Below, one piece after another: positions 26,495 through 38,264 of a stretch of 64,000 bases of DNA. Made by a program: the position numbers and the translations under genes. This stretch comes from Adiantum capillus-veneris (lineage: Eukaryota > Streptophyta > Polypodiopsida > Polypodiales > Pteridaceae), in contig CM043958.1 in assembly GCA_014529385.2 (NCBI GenBank), positions 89,737,025 through 89,801,024 on the forward strand, written 5' to 3'. Numbering within the stretch: the first letter of the stretch is position 1; every line of letters starts with the position of its first letter. Below the pieces are notes generated by a model. That model was not told where the DNA came from, ran no database searches, and saw only the letters and a list, made by a program, of their open reading frames with translations.

Positions 26495-26845
26495 ACCCTC
26501 GTAGTCGTAGGCGTCTGGATCTCCCAAGCTCAGTGGCCCTGTCAATCAATGTACCTATGGTACAGGTGGACTCTAAAGTCTATTCTGATTCCTGCTCATC
26601 TGAATGCCACGTATATAGTCTGAAAGAAATCAGTGATCTCCCTCTGTGAGTGTCTCCTTCTGTATGATCTCCTCAAGTGGCTCTCCCTATGTCTGTGAGC
26701 TCCAATAAAAATAGCCCAAGACATGTCTGATCCCAGTATCTCATAACTTTGGCCAGTGGTCCAAAACCCTCTCTGAATAGGCAGTGGAAGCAAGGGGTTT
26801 GAGAATAAGAGGGACCATGCCGCCTTCGGGGCGCCGTTTTACTAG
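26389..26845 (+). mobile_element. small non-autonomous Helitron carrying a LINE fragment
   Basis: The 5' end reads TCTATACTATTATAAAAGG, the Helitron TC terminus consensus, preceded by A. The 3' end is CTAG followed by T (A/T insertion site). Eleven bases upstream of the end is a GC hairpin with CGCC-TTCGG-GGCG. Between them are a C-run, (CT)n (26450-26490) and a minus-strand LINE piece. Length is 457 bases, with no Rep or helicase. Helitrons transpose as rolling circles and often carry captured sequence. Confidence 0.78.
26491..26820 (-). pseudogene. LINE ORF2 C-terminal fragment inside the Helitron
   Basis: The minus strand reads FHCLFREGFGPLAKVMRYWDQ, CLGLFLLEL, REITDFF and, at the left end, the TLIDRATELGRSRR-type tail. 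All are collinear with the other LINE copies of the window. It has frameshifts. Its 3' side is cut at a (GA)n run (as read on the sense strand) before the LINE 3' UTR. The zinc finger lies just outside the retained part. Confidence 0.85.
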
Positions 26846-26884
26846 TTGCTATAAAGAACAAGTGATAAAATCACAAGGCCTGCC
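26846..26884 (+). repeat. ~39-base repeat, inverted partner at 31017-31056
   Basis: CAAGTGATAAAATCACAAGG and flanking bases are present here and as the reverse complement at 31017-31056. They could be terminal inverted repeats of a 4.2 kb element or two independent insertions. This copy starts immediately after the Helitron CTAG end. Confidence 0.75.
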
Positions 26885-27936
26885 AGGCATGATAAAAAAT
26901 TCTTTTTGACATCCAATTTTTCAAGCCCCCTTTCATATGCTTTGTGTAATGCAATCAACTTATATAATTGGCCATATATAACGTTAACTTAAAGATATAA
27001 ATACAAAAAATGACAGGCAATTTTGAGATTGTTTTGATAGTCAAAATAGCCCTTGACAAAAAAAGTAGGCGTCAATTTTAGGCATCGATCTGAGGGTAGA
27101 TCCCACTTTAAAATCACTACATCTCTAAGCTTTTGAAAAAAAAAAACATAAGCGTTCACATAGAATTGAATTAAAAGAGCACCCTTAAGCTTTACACCCT
27201 AAGCTTTAGATCCCTATGCTCTACACCCTACTTTTAAAACTCTACATTTTTAAGCTCTAGAGCCCTTTTTACAAATTTAAAACTGTAGATCCCTAAGTTG
27301 TAAATCCCACTTTAAAAACTTTAAAGTTCTAAGTTCTAAAACTCTAGTGTCTCAGGGTGACCCTCCCCCTACTTGTGGATCCATGTAACATTTTCACTTT
27401 CTTTAATTCAAAGTTTTACCTTCTACTAATAAAAAAAACTATAGGTCCTCGTTGGATCATTGTCTACCTTACTTTTAAAAGTTCTAGATCTTTAAATTCT
27501 AAACTTAGCTTTAAAATCTTTAAGAATAAAAATAAAAAATCTTTAAAGGTTAAAGCCCCAAATGATAAATTCCTTCCATAAAGTTTTAACTAACAAAAAT
27601 GACAACTTTAGTTTATTACCTCAAGTTTCTTAAAATGAAAAGGTGGGTAACACAAATTTCAAAATGAAAAGGTGACTCTTGGGATTTGTGGAGCCTCTAA
27701 AGCTTTATCATTTAACATGTAAAGCTGTCAACGTTTCATGCTTCCAAAGGCATTGGGCAACCCAAAATCTTTTCCTTGATGATATATAAGAGTTTATTTC
27801 ATATTTCAAAACTCAGGACATGTCCATCATTAGATTTACATAATTCATTTCAATGAGTACCCACTATCTTATTTCAATCAATCAACATTTTTGACATGTC
27901 AAAAAATGTTTAAAAATACAACTAAACCTTTTACCT
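26885..27936. other. AT-rich region with degenerate short repeats
   Basis: No gene. Between 27180 and 27560 a 15-20 base motif of the type TTTAAAACTCTAGATCCCTAAG recurs about ten times with much variation. Confidence 0.55.
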
Positions 27937-28216
27937 ATTTTAGTTAGCAAAAAGAGAAGTGATCTCTATAGCCTCTGCCCTTTGGGCATGCCAAAAAGTA
28001 GAAGATAAGTTTTTACATAGGTGTTTGATGACAATCTATTATTTGACTTAATGTTCGCTATGGAAAAGGCCAAATTTCATGCTTGGATTTCTTTCTCAAC
28101 CTAGTTTTTTTTGGGGGACCTCTTGTGTGGCTTTGGAGGGCCAAGAAGGCCTTGCAGCCTTCCATTTTCACTCTACCTAGGTCCCCAAAACGTTGGTTTT
28201 GAGGAAAGCCATTAAT

Positions 28217-28400
28217 TAGTTTTTTTTTTTTTTTTTGGGGGGGTGGGGGAGGGGGGGGGCGCAAGAAAGAAAAAGGGGGGGGGGGGGGGGGAAAGGGAAA
28301 GGAGGAGAAGGGGAAAAAGGGGGGGGGAGGAGAGGAAAGGAAAAGGGAAGGGTGGGGGGAAAAAAGGGAAAGCAAGAGGGGGGGGGGTTGTTTTTTTTTA
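28217..28400 (+). repeat. polypurine, G-run tract
   Basis: T16 is followed by more than ten runs of 3-17 G separated by short A-rich gaps, with an almost pure purine strand. Such sequence can form G-quadruplex or triplex structures. The minus-strand proline-rich frame here is an artefact. Confidence 0.9.
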
Positions 28401-28433
28401 ATAGTTAAAGGCACCCCAAAGGGCGTGGGCTTG

Positions 28434-28500
28434 TAGCTTAGTGGTTAAGGATGAGCTTTATACTCTCCAGGTGATGAAGTCAAATTCCACCCATTAGCAA
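28434..28500 (+). repeat. tRNA-like sequence with A and B boxes
   Basis: TAGCTTAGTGGTTAAGGA fits an A box, and AGTCAAATTCC, about 35 bases on, fits a B box. Stems do not pair into a full cloverleaf, so a SINE head or tRNA pseudogene is likelier than a functional tRNA. Confidence 0.45.
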
Positions 28501-29042
28501 TGGTTTTAAGTCGTGAGTTGAATGGAGATGCTAATTGGAGATGCTAAAGCATCTTGGAAAGATTTTACGTAATAAAAAATTAGTGAAAATAGAAAAGTGA
28601 AAGTAGAGCCAATTCATACTAGTAGAAAATGGTATACTTCCCCATGGTCGGACATATTTTGATTTCACCCTTAGAATGACAAAATATCACAAAAGTTACA
28701 AGCTAGTTTTCATAGATTCTAAACATCATCAGAAGAATCCTATTTACAAGCCTTAGTGTAGATCTCCCTTATAGTTTTGGAAATGCATGAAGATTATAAG
28801 AGATTACATAGTACTTTTGTTTCTTTTCTTTGGGCATGTCTTCTTTGGTCATGTCCAAAGGGCAAAGGCTATAGAGATGCTTTCTCTTTTTGCTAATTAA
28901 AATATTTTTTATTTTTTATTTATATTTTTTGGTTTATTTTGTGAGTTTTTTGCATTAAAAAATTTTGTGATCAGTTTCTAAAGTTAATGAACCATTTTTA
29001 AATGGATCGAGCTGTAAAGAGGGGGTCTCCAAGTCATCATTC

Positions 29043-29815
29043 ATCATTGGAGGGCCAGGGAGGAGGGGAAGGGGTGCAAGATTTTGATTGCTAGGGTTAC
29101 AAGGTGCTTATAATTAAGAGCTTTGAGGTCTAGGAGGCGGCTATTGTGTAGTGAGCTACGCTTGCTCAGGCTTCACTTGGGTGGGAAGGTTATGTTTGCA
29201 GCACATCCTCGTAAGGTTTTCCTTTTTGACATCTTAGTCGTTGGTAAATCCTAGCAAAAAAATGACGGGGCAATGTTGAGATTCAGCTTTGGTGTAGGAG
29301 CGGCTGGGCAAAAGCAGACACCGAATGGTTGCAACTTTGCTTTGTGAGGCTACTTCAATGATGGCTTATGAGGTTTGTGTTTGAGGTTGGCTTGACTCTA
29401 TTTTTTCATGTGCTGTTCTGACAGGCTTCAACAGTGGTGTTTGCACTGATGCTACCACATGTTATGTTGTGACCCAGGAGATGAGGAGAGCGCGGGGGGG
29501 AGGGGGGGGTGTAAGATTTTGATTGCTAGGGTTACAAGGTGCTTATCAATAGGAGCTTTGAGGTCTAGGAGGCGGCTATTGTGACGCAACTTGGTCATTG
29601 GTAAACCCTAGCAGAAAAATGATGGGACAATGTTGAGATTCAGCTTTGGTGTAGGAGCGATTGGGCAAAAGCAGGCACCCAATTTTGCTGCAACTTTGCT
29701 TTGTGAGGCTACTTCAATGCTAGCTTATGAGGTTTGTGAGTGAGGTTGGTTTGACACTGGTGTTTACACTGATGTTACCGCATGTTATGCCATGACCGAG
29801 GAGATGAGGAGAGCG
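29043..29815. repeat. tandem duplication of a ~430-base unit
   Basis: GATTTTGATTGCTAGGGTT, GAGGTCTAGGAGGCGGCTAT and GTTGAGATTCAGCTTTGGTG occur in both 29080-29430 and 29510-29790. The phrase GAGATGAGGAGAGCG recurs near 29480 and 29800, marking unit ends. No coding function seen. Confidence 0.9.
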
Positions 29816-31016
29816 TCATTTTTCTTTTTGTTCTCTACAAAGCCTTTTGTTGCAAGCTTCAGCACGCTGGAATTTGGATTAGTATGATGCGGCCTGAGGT
29901 ATATCGTGGCCATTATTTTTTTGATTTGTGATGAATGTCACTGATTGGGTTTTGTGTGTTCCTTTGCTAACAAGTTTTGGGGGATATGCCTCTTCCTATT
30001 TGCGTTTGCATCTCAACCCACCTGCCAAGATTCACCCCATCTCCACGTTACACATGCAGGTACTACGATTGATTCTTTCTTGGGCTAGCTGTACCATTTT
30101 ATTCCCACCCTTGCTATACCCTTCCTCTTGAGTGCAGACCTCGAGGTGCAGACATAATGATTTGAAAATAAATGGCAATGACTAGGAGATGAAGCATATC
30201 ATACAAGAGTTTGTTATTGCAGCATCGATACACCATACAAGGGCAACGTTAGCACTAGTATATACTCTTGATGTAGACGGCAGTGCCCCTAGCCAACTGT
30301 TGCATGCTTCTAGCAAGTCAAGCATTTGTATTGAGTTTCTTGAGGTAGCACAAATGATTCATGAAAATCTCTCTCTCTCTCTCTTTCACACTCACACACA
30401 CACACACACACATGCCACTGATGGTTTTGTGTTTGTCTTGTGTTTGTGTATGCATGCCACTTCGTCTTTGGAGGAGCAAAAATTGGATGCTTGAAATTGC
30501 TGGTCTTGAGAAAGCAAGGCCTCTAGATGCCTAATCCTAAAGGAAAAAAAGGGACAACTTCTCTACAGTAATATGAAACCTTATACTAATAATTCTTGTG
30601 TCAAAGGCCTCTTGTAGACTATTGGATATTCGCTCGAATCTATGCATTCACACATGCAACTCTTATTTCTTAACTATCCTCCTTCAAACCCTCGTTGCTT
30701 TCATCAATGATGACTTGTAATGCACAGTGACAAACATGATTGCTCTTGTGTAGCATCAACAAAAGCATTTCTCCCTAACTCTTACCTTAAAACTTTTTGT
30801 TTTTGGTAATACACTTTGACAAACATGACCCCTTTACTATTTAGTAAAGTTTCTTCTGATTTACCCCTTCACTATTTAGCAAAGTTTATTCTTATTTTAT
30901 TGCTTCCATCTTATCAATGGTTAGTGAATGATAAATAAGCGATTAAATAATATCAGCTTTTTTTCATAAGTTCTCATGACCAATCAATTGTCTTTGTTTC
31001 AATACAGTGTATCATA
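29816..31016. other. no gene recognised; (CT)n(CA)n at 30368-30411
   Basis: Short frames only. The microsatellite is compound: CT then CA. The inverted 39-base repeat partner follows at 31017-31056. Confidence 0.5.
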
Positions 31017-31056
31017 GGCAGGCCTTGTGATTTTATCACTTGTTTTATGGCAAAAC

Positions 31057-32238
31057 CCGTGGGTCAATATATTATATAATCCAAAACATTTACATCAAAA
31101 TTCGTGCTCAACATGAGCCACAAATACCAAGCAATTTCATAGGACACACATAACCAGAGAACCAAATACATCGGCTAACAAATGAAGCAACCCTGAGACA
31201 TACATAACCAAAGCAGGTCTGGTTGGGGGTTGCCACCAAGGAGAGTACACTGCCACTGTAAGCCCTTGACCACCAAACCGACATCAGGATACATAACGCA
31301 ATGAAAAAGAACAAGACCAGCCAAATACTTCCGACAGGGCAGGGCATGTCGTCCCCATCACCAAGAGAGCATCTGAGGTGCCACCAAAGAGACCCACTAC
31401 CACCTGAGCACTCCTTGCCCCGAAAAATCTCCCATCAAAGTGCTGCAATCCACTGGGAATCCAACAACAAAAAAAACCAGAGAATCCGAACCAGCAACCA
31501 CCAACAGGTTCTTTGGGTGAGCCAAGCACCCTCGTCCGTAGGAATGGAGCAGCCCATGAATGCCACCAGACGACATGCTGTTGCCGCAAGAATCATGTCT
31601 CTTCACATGGACCCTCGCTCCACAAGCAAAAACAAACCCCGAGCATTCACAACTACCGTAGTAGCACCGCAAGGGGCTTGGAGGGGCTGCCTCCACCATT
31701 TCCAAAAAGATTTTGGTGAGTAGGAAAAGTTGGCGAGATCGAGGGAGGGGCAGCCAAGAGCCCCCTCCCGCACCCTCTGGCATCATCTCTAGCTCCTCAA
31801 AGCACCACCGGCCAGAGGCTGCTACGCGATGGCGACCATCAGTCCCTACCACAGCAAGCCCCCTGAGCCTCCCTGCTCTAGCTCCTCACAAGTTGAGCGA
31901 ACACTGCCATTGCGCAGTTCTCAACGTTATAGCATGTTTGTGTGTTCTAAACTAAATGTGCATCTTAGTATCCCATTGACATGTACCCTATGATATTCCC
32001 CTTTTGTATAGAAGGGCAATTTTAAAACAAGCCCTTCTAATTTTGATGAACTCATAAAAAATTTGACGCATTGGATATGTCTCAAAGGTGGGTCACGATG
32101 TCAACTTGTCCTAGCTTCTTGTCATGTCCTCATCCTTTCTAGTGGTCCTTTTTTCTGATCATCTCTACTCCACCTTTCCTAGGCCTTTCCTCTTGTCCTA
32201 TCCTCTCATCCTATTCATGTCTATTCCTCTCTACTCAT
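31057..32238. other. unassigned region with a 151-codon minus-strand frame
   Basis: Minus strand 31397-31852 is open for 151 codons, and the plus strand 31301-31723 for 140 codons. The two overlap, so at most one is coding. Neither shows a motif I recognise. The base composition is less AT-rich than the flanks, which favours former coding sequence, but this is weak evidence. Confidence 0.3.
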
Positions 32239-32632
32239 CATGTCCTCTTGTCTTGGCGGCATTTCTTGTCCTCTCATCCTTGCCCTTCCCTCTCATCTTG
32301 TCAACTCTTCTGTGAATTCAGTTGGTACTAGTATGGCCAACCGCCTTTGGCAGCCTCTCTCTCTCTCCTCCTCTCCCCCTCTTTATCGTGTACAAAGGGG
32401 TTTGTTTTTGTTTTGGACTTTAGCCTTTAGGTCGCCATGTCCTCTTGTCTTGACGGTATTTCTTGTCCTCTCATCCTTGCCCTTCCCTCTCATCTTGTCA
32501 ACTCTTCTGTGAATTTAGTTGGTACTAGTACGGCCAACCGCCTTTGGCGGCCTCTCTCTCTCCTCCTCTCCCCCTCTTTATCGTGTGCAAAGGGGCTTGT
32601 TTTTGTTTTGGACTTTAGCCTTCAAGTCGCAG
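32239..32632 (+). repeat. tandem duplication, period 197 bases
   Basis: Copy 1 starts at 32239 and copy 2 at 32436 (CATGTCCTCTTGTCTTG). They differ at a handful of bases only, including GGCGGC/GACGGT and AATTC/AATTT. The unit contains a CT-rich stretch. Short frames are repeated accordingly. Confidence 0.95.
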
Positions 32633-32724
32633 ATTGAAACACGTGTAAAGGGCTCCCCCTTCCGCCATATTATGTTAGTAGATATGTGCTATGTCTGGTG
32701 GTCATCTAGTGGATATACCTAGCT

Positions 32725-32965
32725 AGACTACTTGCAAACAAGTCACTTTGCTTTTCAGGTTGATCTTATGTGTGATCCATACAATGTATTGTAAGCACAC
32801 CAACGTGTTCCCTCTTAGAAGTCCAATGGAGCTATATTAGCTGGATTGATTGTAATCAAGACATTTTTCTTTTTAAGTTGAGCGTATGTATAATCCATAC
32901 AAGGTAATACAAGGATGCTAATGTGAGCCCTCTTAGAAGTCCATCAAAGCTATATTAGACTTGGA
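32725..32965 (+). repeat. imperfect tandem repeat, ~120-base unit
   Basis: TGATCCATACAATG/TAATCCATACAAGG and CCCTCTTAGAAGTCCA occur twice, about 120 bases apart. Confidence 0.75.
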
Positions 32966-35900
32966 AACAATTGTTTCTACGTGCTCGAAGGCTCCCATCG
33001 GCATTACCTCTACCTTCTACATCTTTCGGTGACATGTGCTCTTATCTTAAGCATTGGATAGTTTGCTTGATAAGTGGTATAGCCAATTCTTACAGAACCT
33101 CTTTGTTCATTAGGCTACACTAAAGAAGGAATTCTATGATGCCTTGCCACTAGGATACTTTGAAGAAAAGCTTCTAGTTAAGCTAGAGAACCTTGTGCTA
33201 CAAGTAGAGGAGATCCTCATAGAGCTAATGGCCATGACTAAGGGCCTGGTGGCCAAGTTTCCCCAACTACAAGTAGACTTTATGGTAAGAAAGAAGGTTG
33301 AGAAGGATCTCCCTAAGGCATCACAATAGATTCTTTGATAGCCACCCAAACCGGAGTCTACCCTAAATGAGTTTGATAGGTACAAAAATTGAATAAGCAA
33401 GAAGACTATTCAAAGAACCTTGCCACTTTCTTTTTAGAATTGCATCTAGCCCTCTGGTTTCTTTATCGAAGGAGCTTAAATCACTCAAGTTACAACAAGA
33501 TCTACAAGAGGAAAATTCCTCTCTCACTACACTTATACAAGAAAGACAAGTTGACATGAAGCATTGGAGTAGATGAAAGGGACTCAAAGGAGCTCAATGA
33601 ACAGTAGAGTCTAAAGTATTGGTTTAGTGTGGCATGTACTATGTCGACTTAGATCATCCTTCCCAACAATATCCTCTCTCAGCCTAGTATTTCCATTTAT
33701 TTGAGAAGAGTGTTCATGGCGCGATAAACATTCCCACTAGCTAAAGAGCTTTAGACTCGAGGGGTGCACCTTACAAAATCCTCTATATCATGTGCGAACA
33801 ACGCCCAATAAAAAACCCCCTTTACACATTTTGTTGATTGGAATAAAATTACCCCTCTTTCTTATAAATATCTCACTTTAAAAAAAATTTAAAATCAAAC
33901 GTCCCTCGTGTAAGCATAAGCTTGTAAACTGATATGAACTATATGACACCCTTTTGTTGAGTGCACGTGATACACTTACATACCTACACCCCTCGCGGCT
34001 TTAGATACTTGCAACATAACATAATCTAGTAAGTTCAACATGAGTATCCCCGTCATTTCCCATGGTTGCTCCTTATAAATTGCAAAGTAGCATGCCTACT
34101 CTCTTCTAGCTACCCCTCATCTTCACACAAAAATTCAACCTCAAGGCTTCTATAATGCTACTATACCCTCACCTTTTCAAACCTTCCATACTCATATCGA
34201 AAACCTTAACCTAAACATGGCCTTGTCCTTCAAGACACCCTAGCCTTCTTCCAATATACGATAGCCTACTCCTTCTCAGTTCAAGAAGTAGGTGGCAACT
34301 ACAATACTTGAGAGGTAAGGACAAAGCTGGCTCTCCACCACTAACAAGGCTATGACATCCAAAGGATCTACATTTTAGCATATCTCAAATATGATCCACT
34401 TCATCTAGATACCATTTTTTGCAGAGAGACAGTTGCAATAATTTGCCCTAGATGGTCCTAGTGGCAAGGACGTCACTCTATAAGGAGCTACTTCATAAAT
34501 GATTACTTACTCATCCACTGTCTCAGAGATTGCAAAAGCCCACACTTGATAGTCTCTATTCTTAGATAGCAGCTTACAAGAGAAATCTTGGATGGAGGCT
34601 TAGAGATTAATCATGGCCAAGTCTAGCATGGTAGATCTTGGTATGCAACATACCAAGCCATAACCCTTCACACTTACATTAGTAGACCAAAGGACCATGT
34701 ACACCATGGGTAATGTTTGGCAGGTCCCTCTCTAGGTTCAAACCTTCACTTTTGATCTTGACTTTTTGGCCGTGCATCTTGCCTGAATGGAGCGAGACTT
34801 TCCTTGCATTGGCTAAGCCACACAAAGACTCTTCATGATTGGGGTAATGATTTTATGTGGATATAAACACATGGATCATTTATGTGACCCAAAAAACCTT
34901 GACATAGGAGTGGATCCCACTATCCATCATAGCTCTTTCTTTGTGGAGTCTAAACTAGACCAGCCGTAGGAGATGAGGATCTTCCTGAGTGCTTGGCTGC
35001 CTTGAAGTCTCCATTAAGTCTATTGTTGATGACAACAACCCCCTTTAGGAGATGTCTACTTGTTGAGACAATGGTCTTGTGGCTATAGCCTATGATCCTA
35101 GAGGCTCACATCTTAGCTAAGAGTGCCTATGAGCGTAGAATGGCTAAGAGCCTATCAACCATGAGCTTGTAGGAATAAGGCTTAGTGTTTCCATATCCCA
35201 CAAGATGCACACATGGCAAGGGCTCTTATATATACGAGTAGGGTATAGCCTATATAAGGATCTAGTTGGGTGGATGCATCTGTTGGAAGTGGAGGTCTTC
35301 CATGGAGTCATTGCATGATCCATTGGATCCAACGCCTTCTTTTTGCACCACCTCTCCCAATGCGAAAGCTAACTACCATGGATGTTGAGGATGAGGATGC
35401 TAGTCTCTCACTTATGAAGCCTCCCAAGCTTGAAGGAGACCTCTGTGCCACAAAAGGTCTCCACTGCATAAACTACCTCCAATGGTCTCCCTAGAGCTCA
35501 ACTTTCCCAAGAAGTCCTTTATTCTAGATGGGCTATTATTTGATGACTTACACCTAGCTAGATGCACGAACTAAATGGTAACTTCTACATTGACTCGAAT
35601 CCAACTCATGATCTTGAGTGCTACCTCACATTCCAGCTAACCTAAATGAAGAACCTACCTCAACCGCCTTCCATTTAAGGGCGTTAACTTGGGCACTCCT
35701 AAAATTCCTCAACCCATTATCTTGGCCTCTCATGTGACCAGAGGGAAAGGTGGTCCACGCATTTGTTGAGTTGAGGAAAGGTCATGGGATCTTAACCACA
35801 TTAAATCCTCAGGGTGAGCCTTTGGATGGAGGGAAGCTTTGAAAATTGAAATTGAAGAGGGGTATCAAAGTCCCAAACTGACAAATGGCAGAATTTTCTA

Positions 35901-36755
35901 TGTGCCACTGTATGTGGCAACACCCAATTGGTGCAAAGCCTCAAAGGTGAGGAGCGTTCAGAGCTCACATTGAAATCCATGTGGTTTCACTTGACATGTA
36001 CACACACTAAACAACATATGTGGTGCAAGAGATTTGGTCAAGTCAGGCTATGACCTCCACTTGGTAGAGCCCAATGCTTGCAAGTTTATTCTGATTACGT
36101 TGCAATTGTGTCACTTTTTGATGTGGCTACTTATTAGAGCTTTGCAAAGCCACCCTATCCCTTAAAATGTCCCACTTGGCATCCACGTACACTTTCAGTG
36201 TCTCAGACTGTCCCGCTGTTGGTTCCCTCATATAGTCTCATTGATTGTAATTTTCAATGCTCACACAATCACAACAATATTATTACTTTTACAAAAATCT
36301 AAAAAAGCCTTTCCCAAATGTTAATCAGTTACAAGTGTTTTAAATTGCAAAATTATGTCATCAAAACAATTTTTATTTCACACTTTCACATGTTCTTAAA
36401 ATTTTGGGATGTCGTGGAGCTTGTTCACTACACTTGCACGTGAAATTCCTCCTCTTGATTGCAGTGGTCACTCTTTGACTCTAAGCTCATGTTTCAAAGG
36501 CTGGTTATCAAAAAAGAAAATCCTTCCAAAGCTACTAGGGCCAGAGTCACACTTCACTAAATGACTCAATCAGATCCTTTACATGTCTTTTTTAAAGAAT
36601 AGTGGGGCATTCAAGAGGCCCAAAACCACCATTCAACCTACTAATGGTTTCTTGTGTCCCCTAAATCCCCCACATTTTAGCCCTTAATTCCTAAAATTTA
36701 GGATGTGACAAGGCTCATTGGAAGTCCATATTTGTCTTAACGATTTATTGAATAT
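32966..36755. other. long AT-rich stretch, no gene recognised
   Basis: Frames are short and show no family motifs. The region directly precedes a copia protease fragment, so it may include unrecognisable copia Gag, but I cannot show it. Confidence 0.4.
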
Positions 36756-36827
36756 GTGGATCATGTGTGGTACTTTGATAGTGGTGCAACTAAGCACATT
36801 ACGTCTCAGTGTCATTTGCTCACTTTG
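36756..36827 (+). pseudogene. copia protease fragment
   Basis: VDHVWYFDSGATKHITSQ and CHLLTL read in one frame match the copia protease signature W..DSGA..H.T. Protease-like sequence stops where minus-strand gypsy integrase begins. The rest of the same element appears to resume at 39430. Confidence 0.75.
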
Positions 36828-37200
36828 CTTAAGATTGCTCTCCACAAATGACCATCAAATTTCATGTCTCTATTGCTAACAATATTAGATAGAAGGCCAA
36901 ATAACTTACACACATTCTCCATGAAAAGTCTTGCTAATTCTTCAGCCTTGATCGTAATTTTCACTGGAATAAACATCTTGGTGAATTGGTCTGCTACTAT
37001 GAGGCTACTACACAAATAGAGTATTTTGTCACAACACTTTTGGAAATTTATCATGTGCTTTTGTAGATCTTTGTGTAAACTTCGACATTAAAGTTTTCGT
37101 CCAACTAATGCATAGGTGTTCCTAATACTAGGATGACTTGCACTTGGACTAAAGGGACACTCAAAAAGAATATTATGCCTCTTGTTTAAGTCCATGGGTA
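36812..37200 (-). pseudogene. gypsy integrase fragment
   Basis: On the minus strand, pieces of the H2C2 zinc-binding region are seen (FECPFSPSASHPSIRNTYAL, matching the gypsy H.....GH.G...T motif). The catalytic core follows: LIVADQFTKMFIPVKITIKA, EELARLFMENVCKLFG and SNIVSNRDMKFDGHLWR, where the Asp of S(D/N)RD is present. The 80-codon open part is 36812-37054; the remainder is reached through frameshifts. The C-terminal end and LTR are missing, because copia sequence abuts at about 36830. Confidence 0.85.
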
Positions 37201-37559
37201 CATATACTCCCCCCCCCCGTGGAGTAGATACCTATCATCAATAGAAAATTATTCCATCATTGTAATTTTACTTTTGAAAAGCAGAAATGTGTGTCAAGGC
37301 TTCCCTCTCTAGAGGTAAACTTGAAGTAGATCATCTGGAAACATCTTTATATTCGTGAAAACTTGATTAAGTTCATCACTTTGAGAAAAAAAAATTCAAC
37401 TTTTTATCTTCATGTACAGAGAAGCTAGACAAGCCCACTGAAATATCCACGAAGGTGGACTAAATCAAGTGGATTTGTTGGCTGCTACTACATTAAAACT
37501 ATAAGCAAGCACTCGGTGCCTCTATAGAGAGAGAATTCCACCTTAGCAAACTCAAAAAA

Positions 37560-38264
37560 TGGAAATCATTGTAGTAACTAGACATTGTGTAGGGCCTTGT
37601 CTTTACCTTTAACTGCCTCTTTTCCATTGCCCTTGGCCTTATCCTGTTTTGTGCTTCTATTCAAAATACAATCCCGCTTGGTATGCTTGTTGAAGAGACG
37701 AAGCACAAATTATCCATCTTTGCCTTTGAAAAATCTATTGTAGGCAAAGATCTTTGAGGGCCCTTAGCCTTCTTTACACCTTCTTGATCATGTGAAAACA
37801 CCCTGCATTTATGGTTTTTGTTGTCATGAGAAGAAGTGTGATTATTTGTTGTAGGTTGCCTAGCTCATATCCCTTTCTCATCTGCATCATACACTAATGC
37901 GTTAGAAATAACATCTGGTAAAGTTTTAGGATGCATGTGAGTTATATTGGCTTTAACTTTTGGGTGCAATTCTTGTAGGAATCCCCACACTTTGAGACAT
38001 GCATTGAGGTTATCCAATTGAGGATCACTTCTCTATTGTAAGAAATATAATTGATCAAAGATGTCTTGTATGCATGAAGCGCTCACACCAAGCTTGCCAG
38101 TTTACATCGTCATTGTTGCTAGGAAGGAACTCCTTCTAGAACTTGGAATCATTGTCAGGTTGCATGATTTTTGTATGGCTTTAGTGACGTCCAACTCTTG
38201 TAGGCATCGCCTTCAAGTACTAGTTTTGAGAGTACAAAATACGTATGGATTTACATGTAGATGA
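37560..38264 (-). pseudogene. gypsy-like Gag remnant
   Basis: The minus strand carries KVWGFLQELHPKVKANITHM and HPKTLPDVISNALVYDADEKG, a retrotrans_gag-type block. It then shows FVLRLFNKHTKRDC, which fits a CCHC knuckle with its first two Cys replaced. A weaker Gag-like stretch (WQAWCERFMHTRH) lies near 38090-38130. Only ~360 bases separate it from the integrase region, so protease and RT have been deleted or are unrecognisable. Many stops. Confidence 0.65.

Larger units (their letters stand above)
27937..28903. mobile_element. ~970-base element with 56-base terminal inverted repeats
   Basis: 27937-27992 (TTAGCAAAAAGAGAAGTGAT...CTCTATAGCC) matches the reverse complement of 28847-28903 with few differences. 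There is no transposase frame, so it would be MITE-like or a deletion derivative. Target duplications could not be fixed because the flanks are A/T-rich. It contains the G-run block and a tRNA-like segment. Confidence 0.6.

Noticed and set aside
27180-27560. Interstitial telomere array
   Set aside because: CCCTAA-like cores occur, but not as regular TTTAGGG units.
28058-28414. 118-codon proline/phenylalanine-rich minus-strand frame
   Set aside because: Produced by the G-run/polypurine tract; low-complexity composition, no motif.
28434-28500. Functional tRNA gene
   Set aside because: A- and B-box-like motifs are present, but acceptor and anticodon stems do not pair. Kept only as tRNA-like repeat.
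31301-31852. Overlapping 140- and 151-codon frames as a real gene
   Set aside because: Both strands are open over the same bases and neither has recognisable motifs. Noted as unassigned only.
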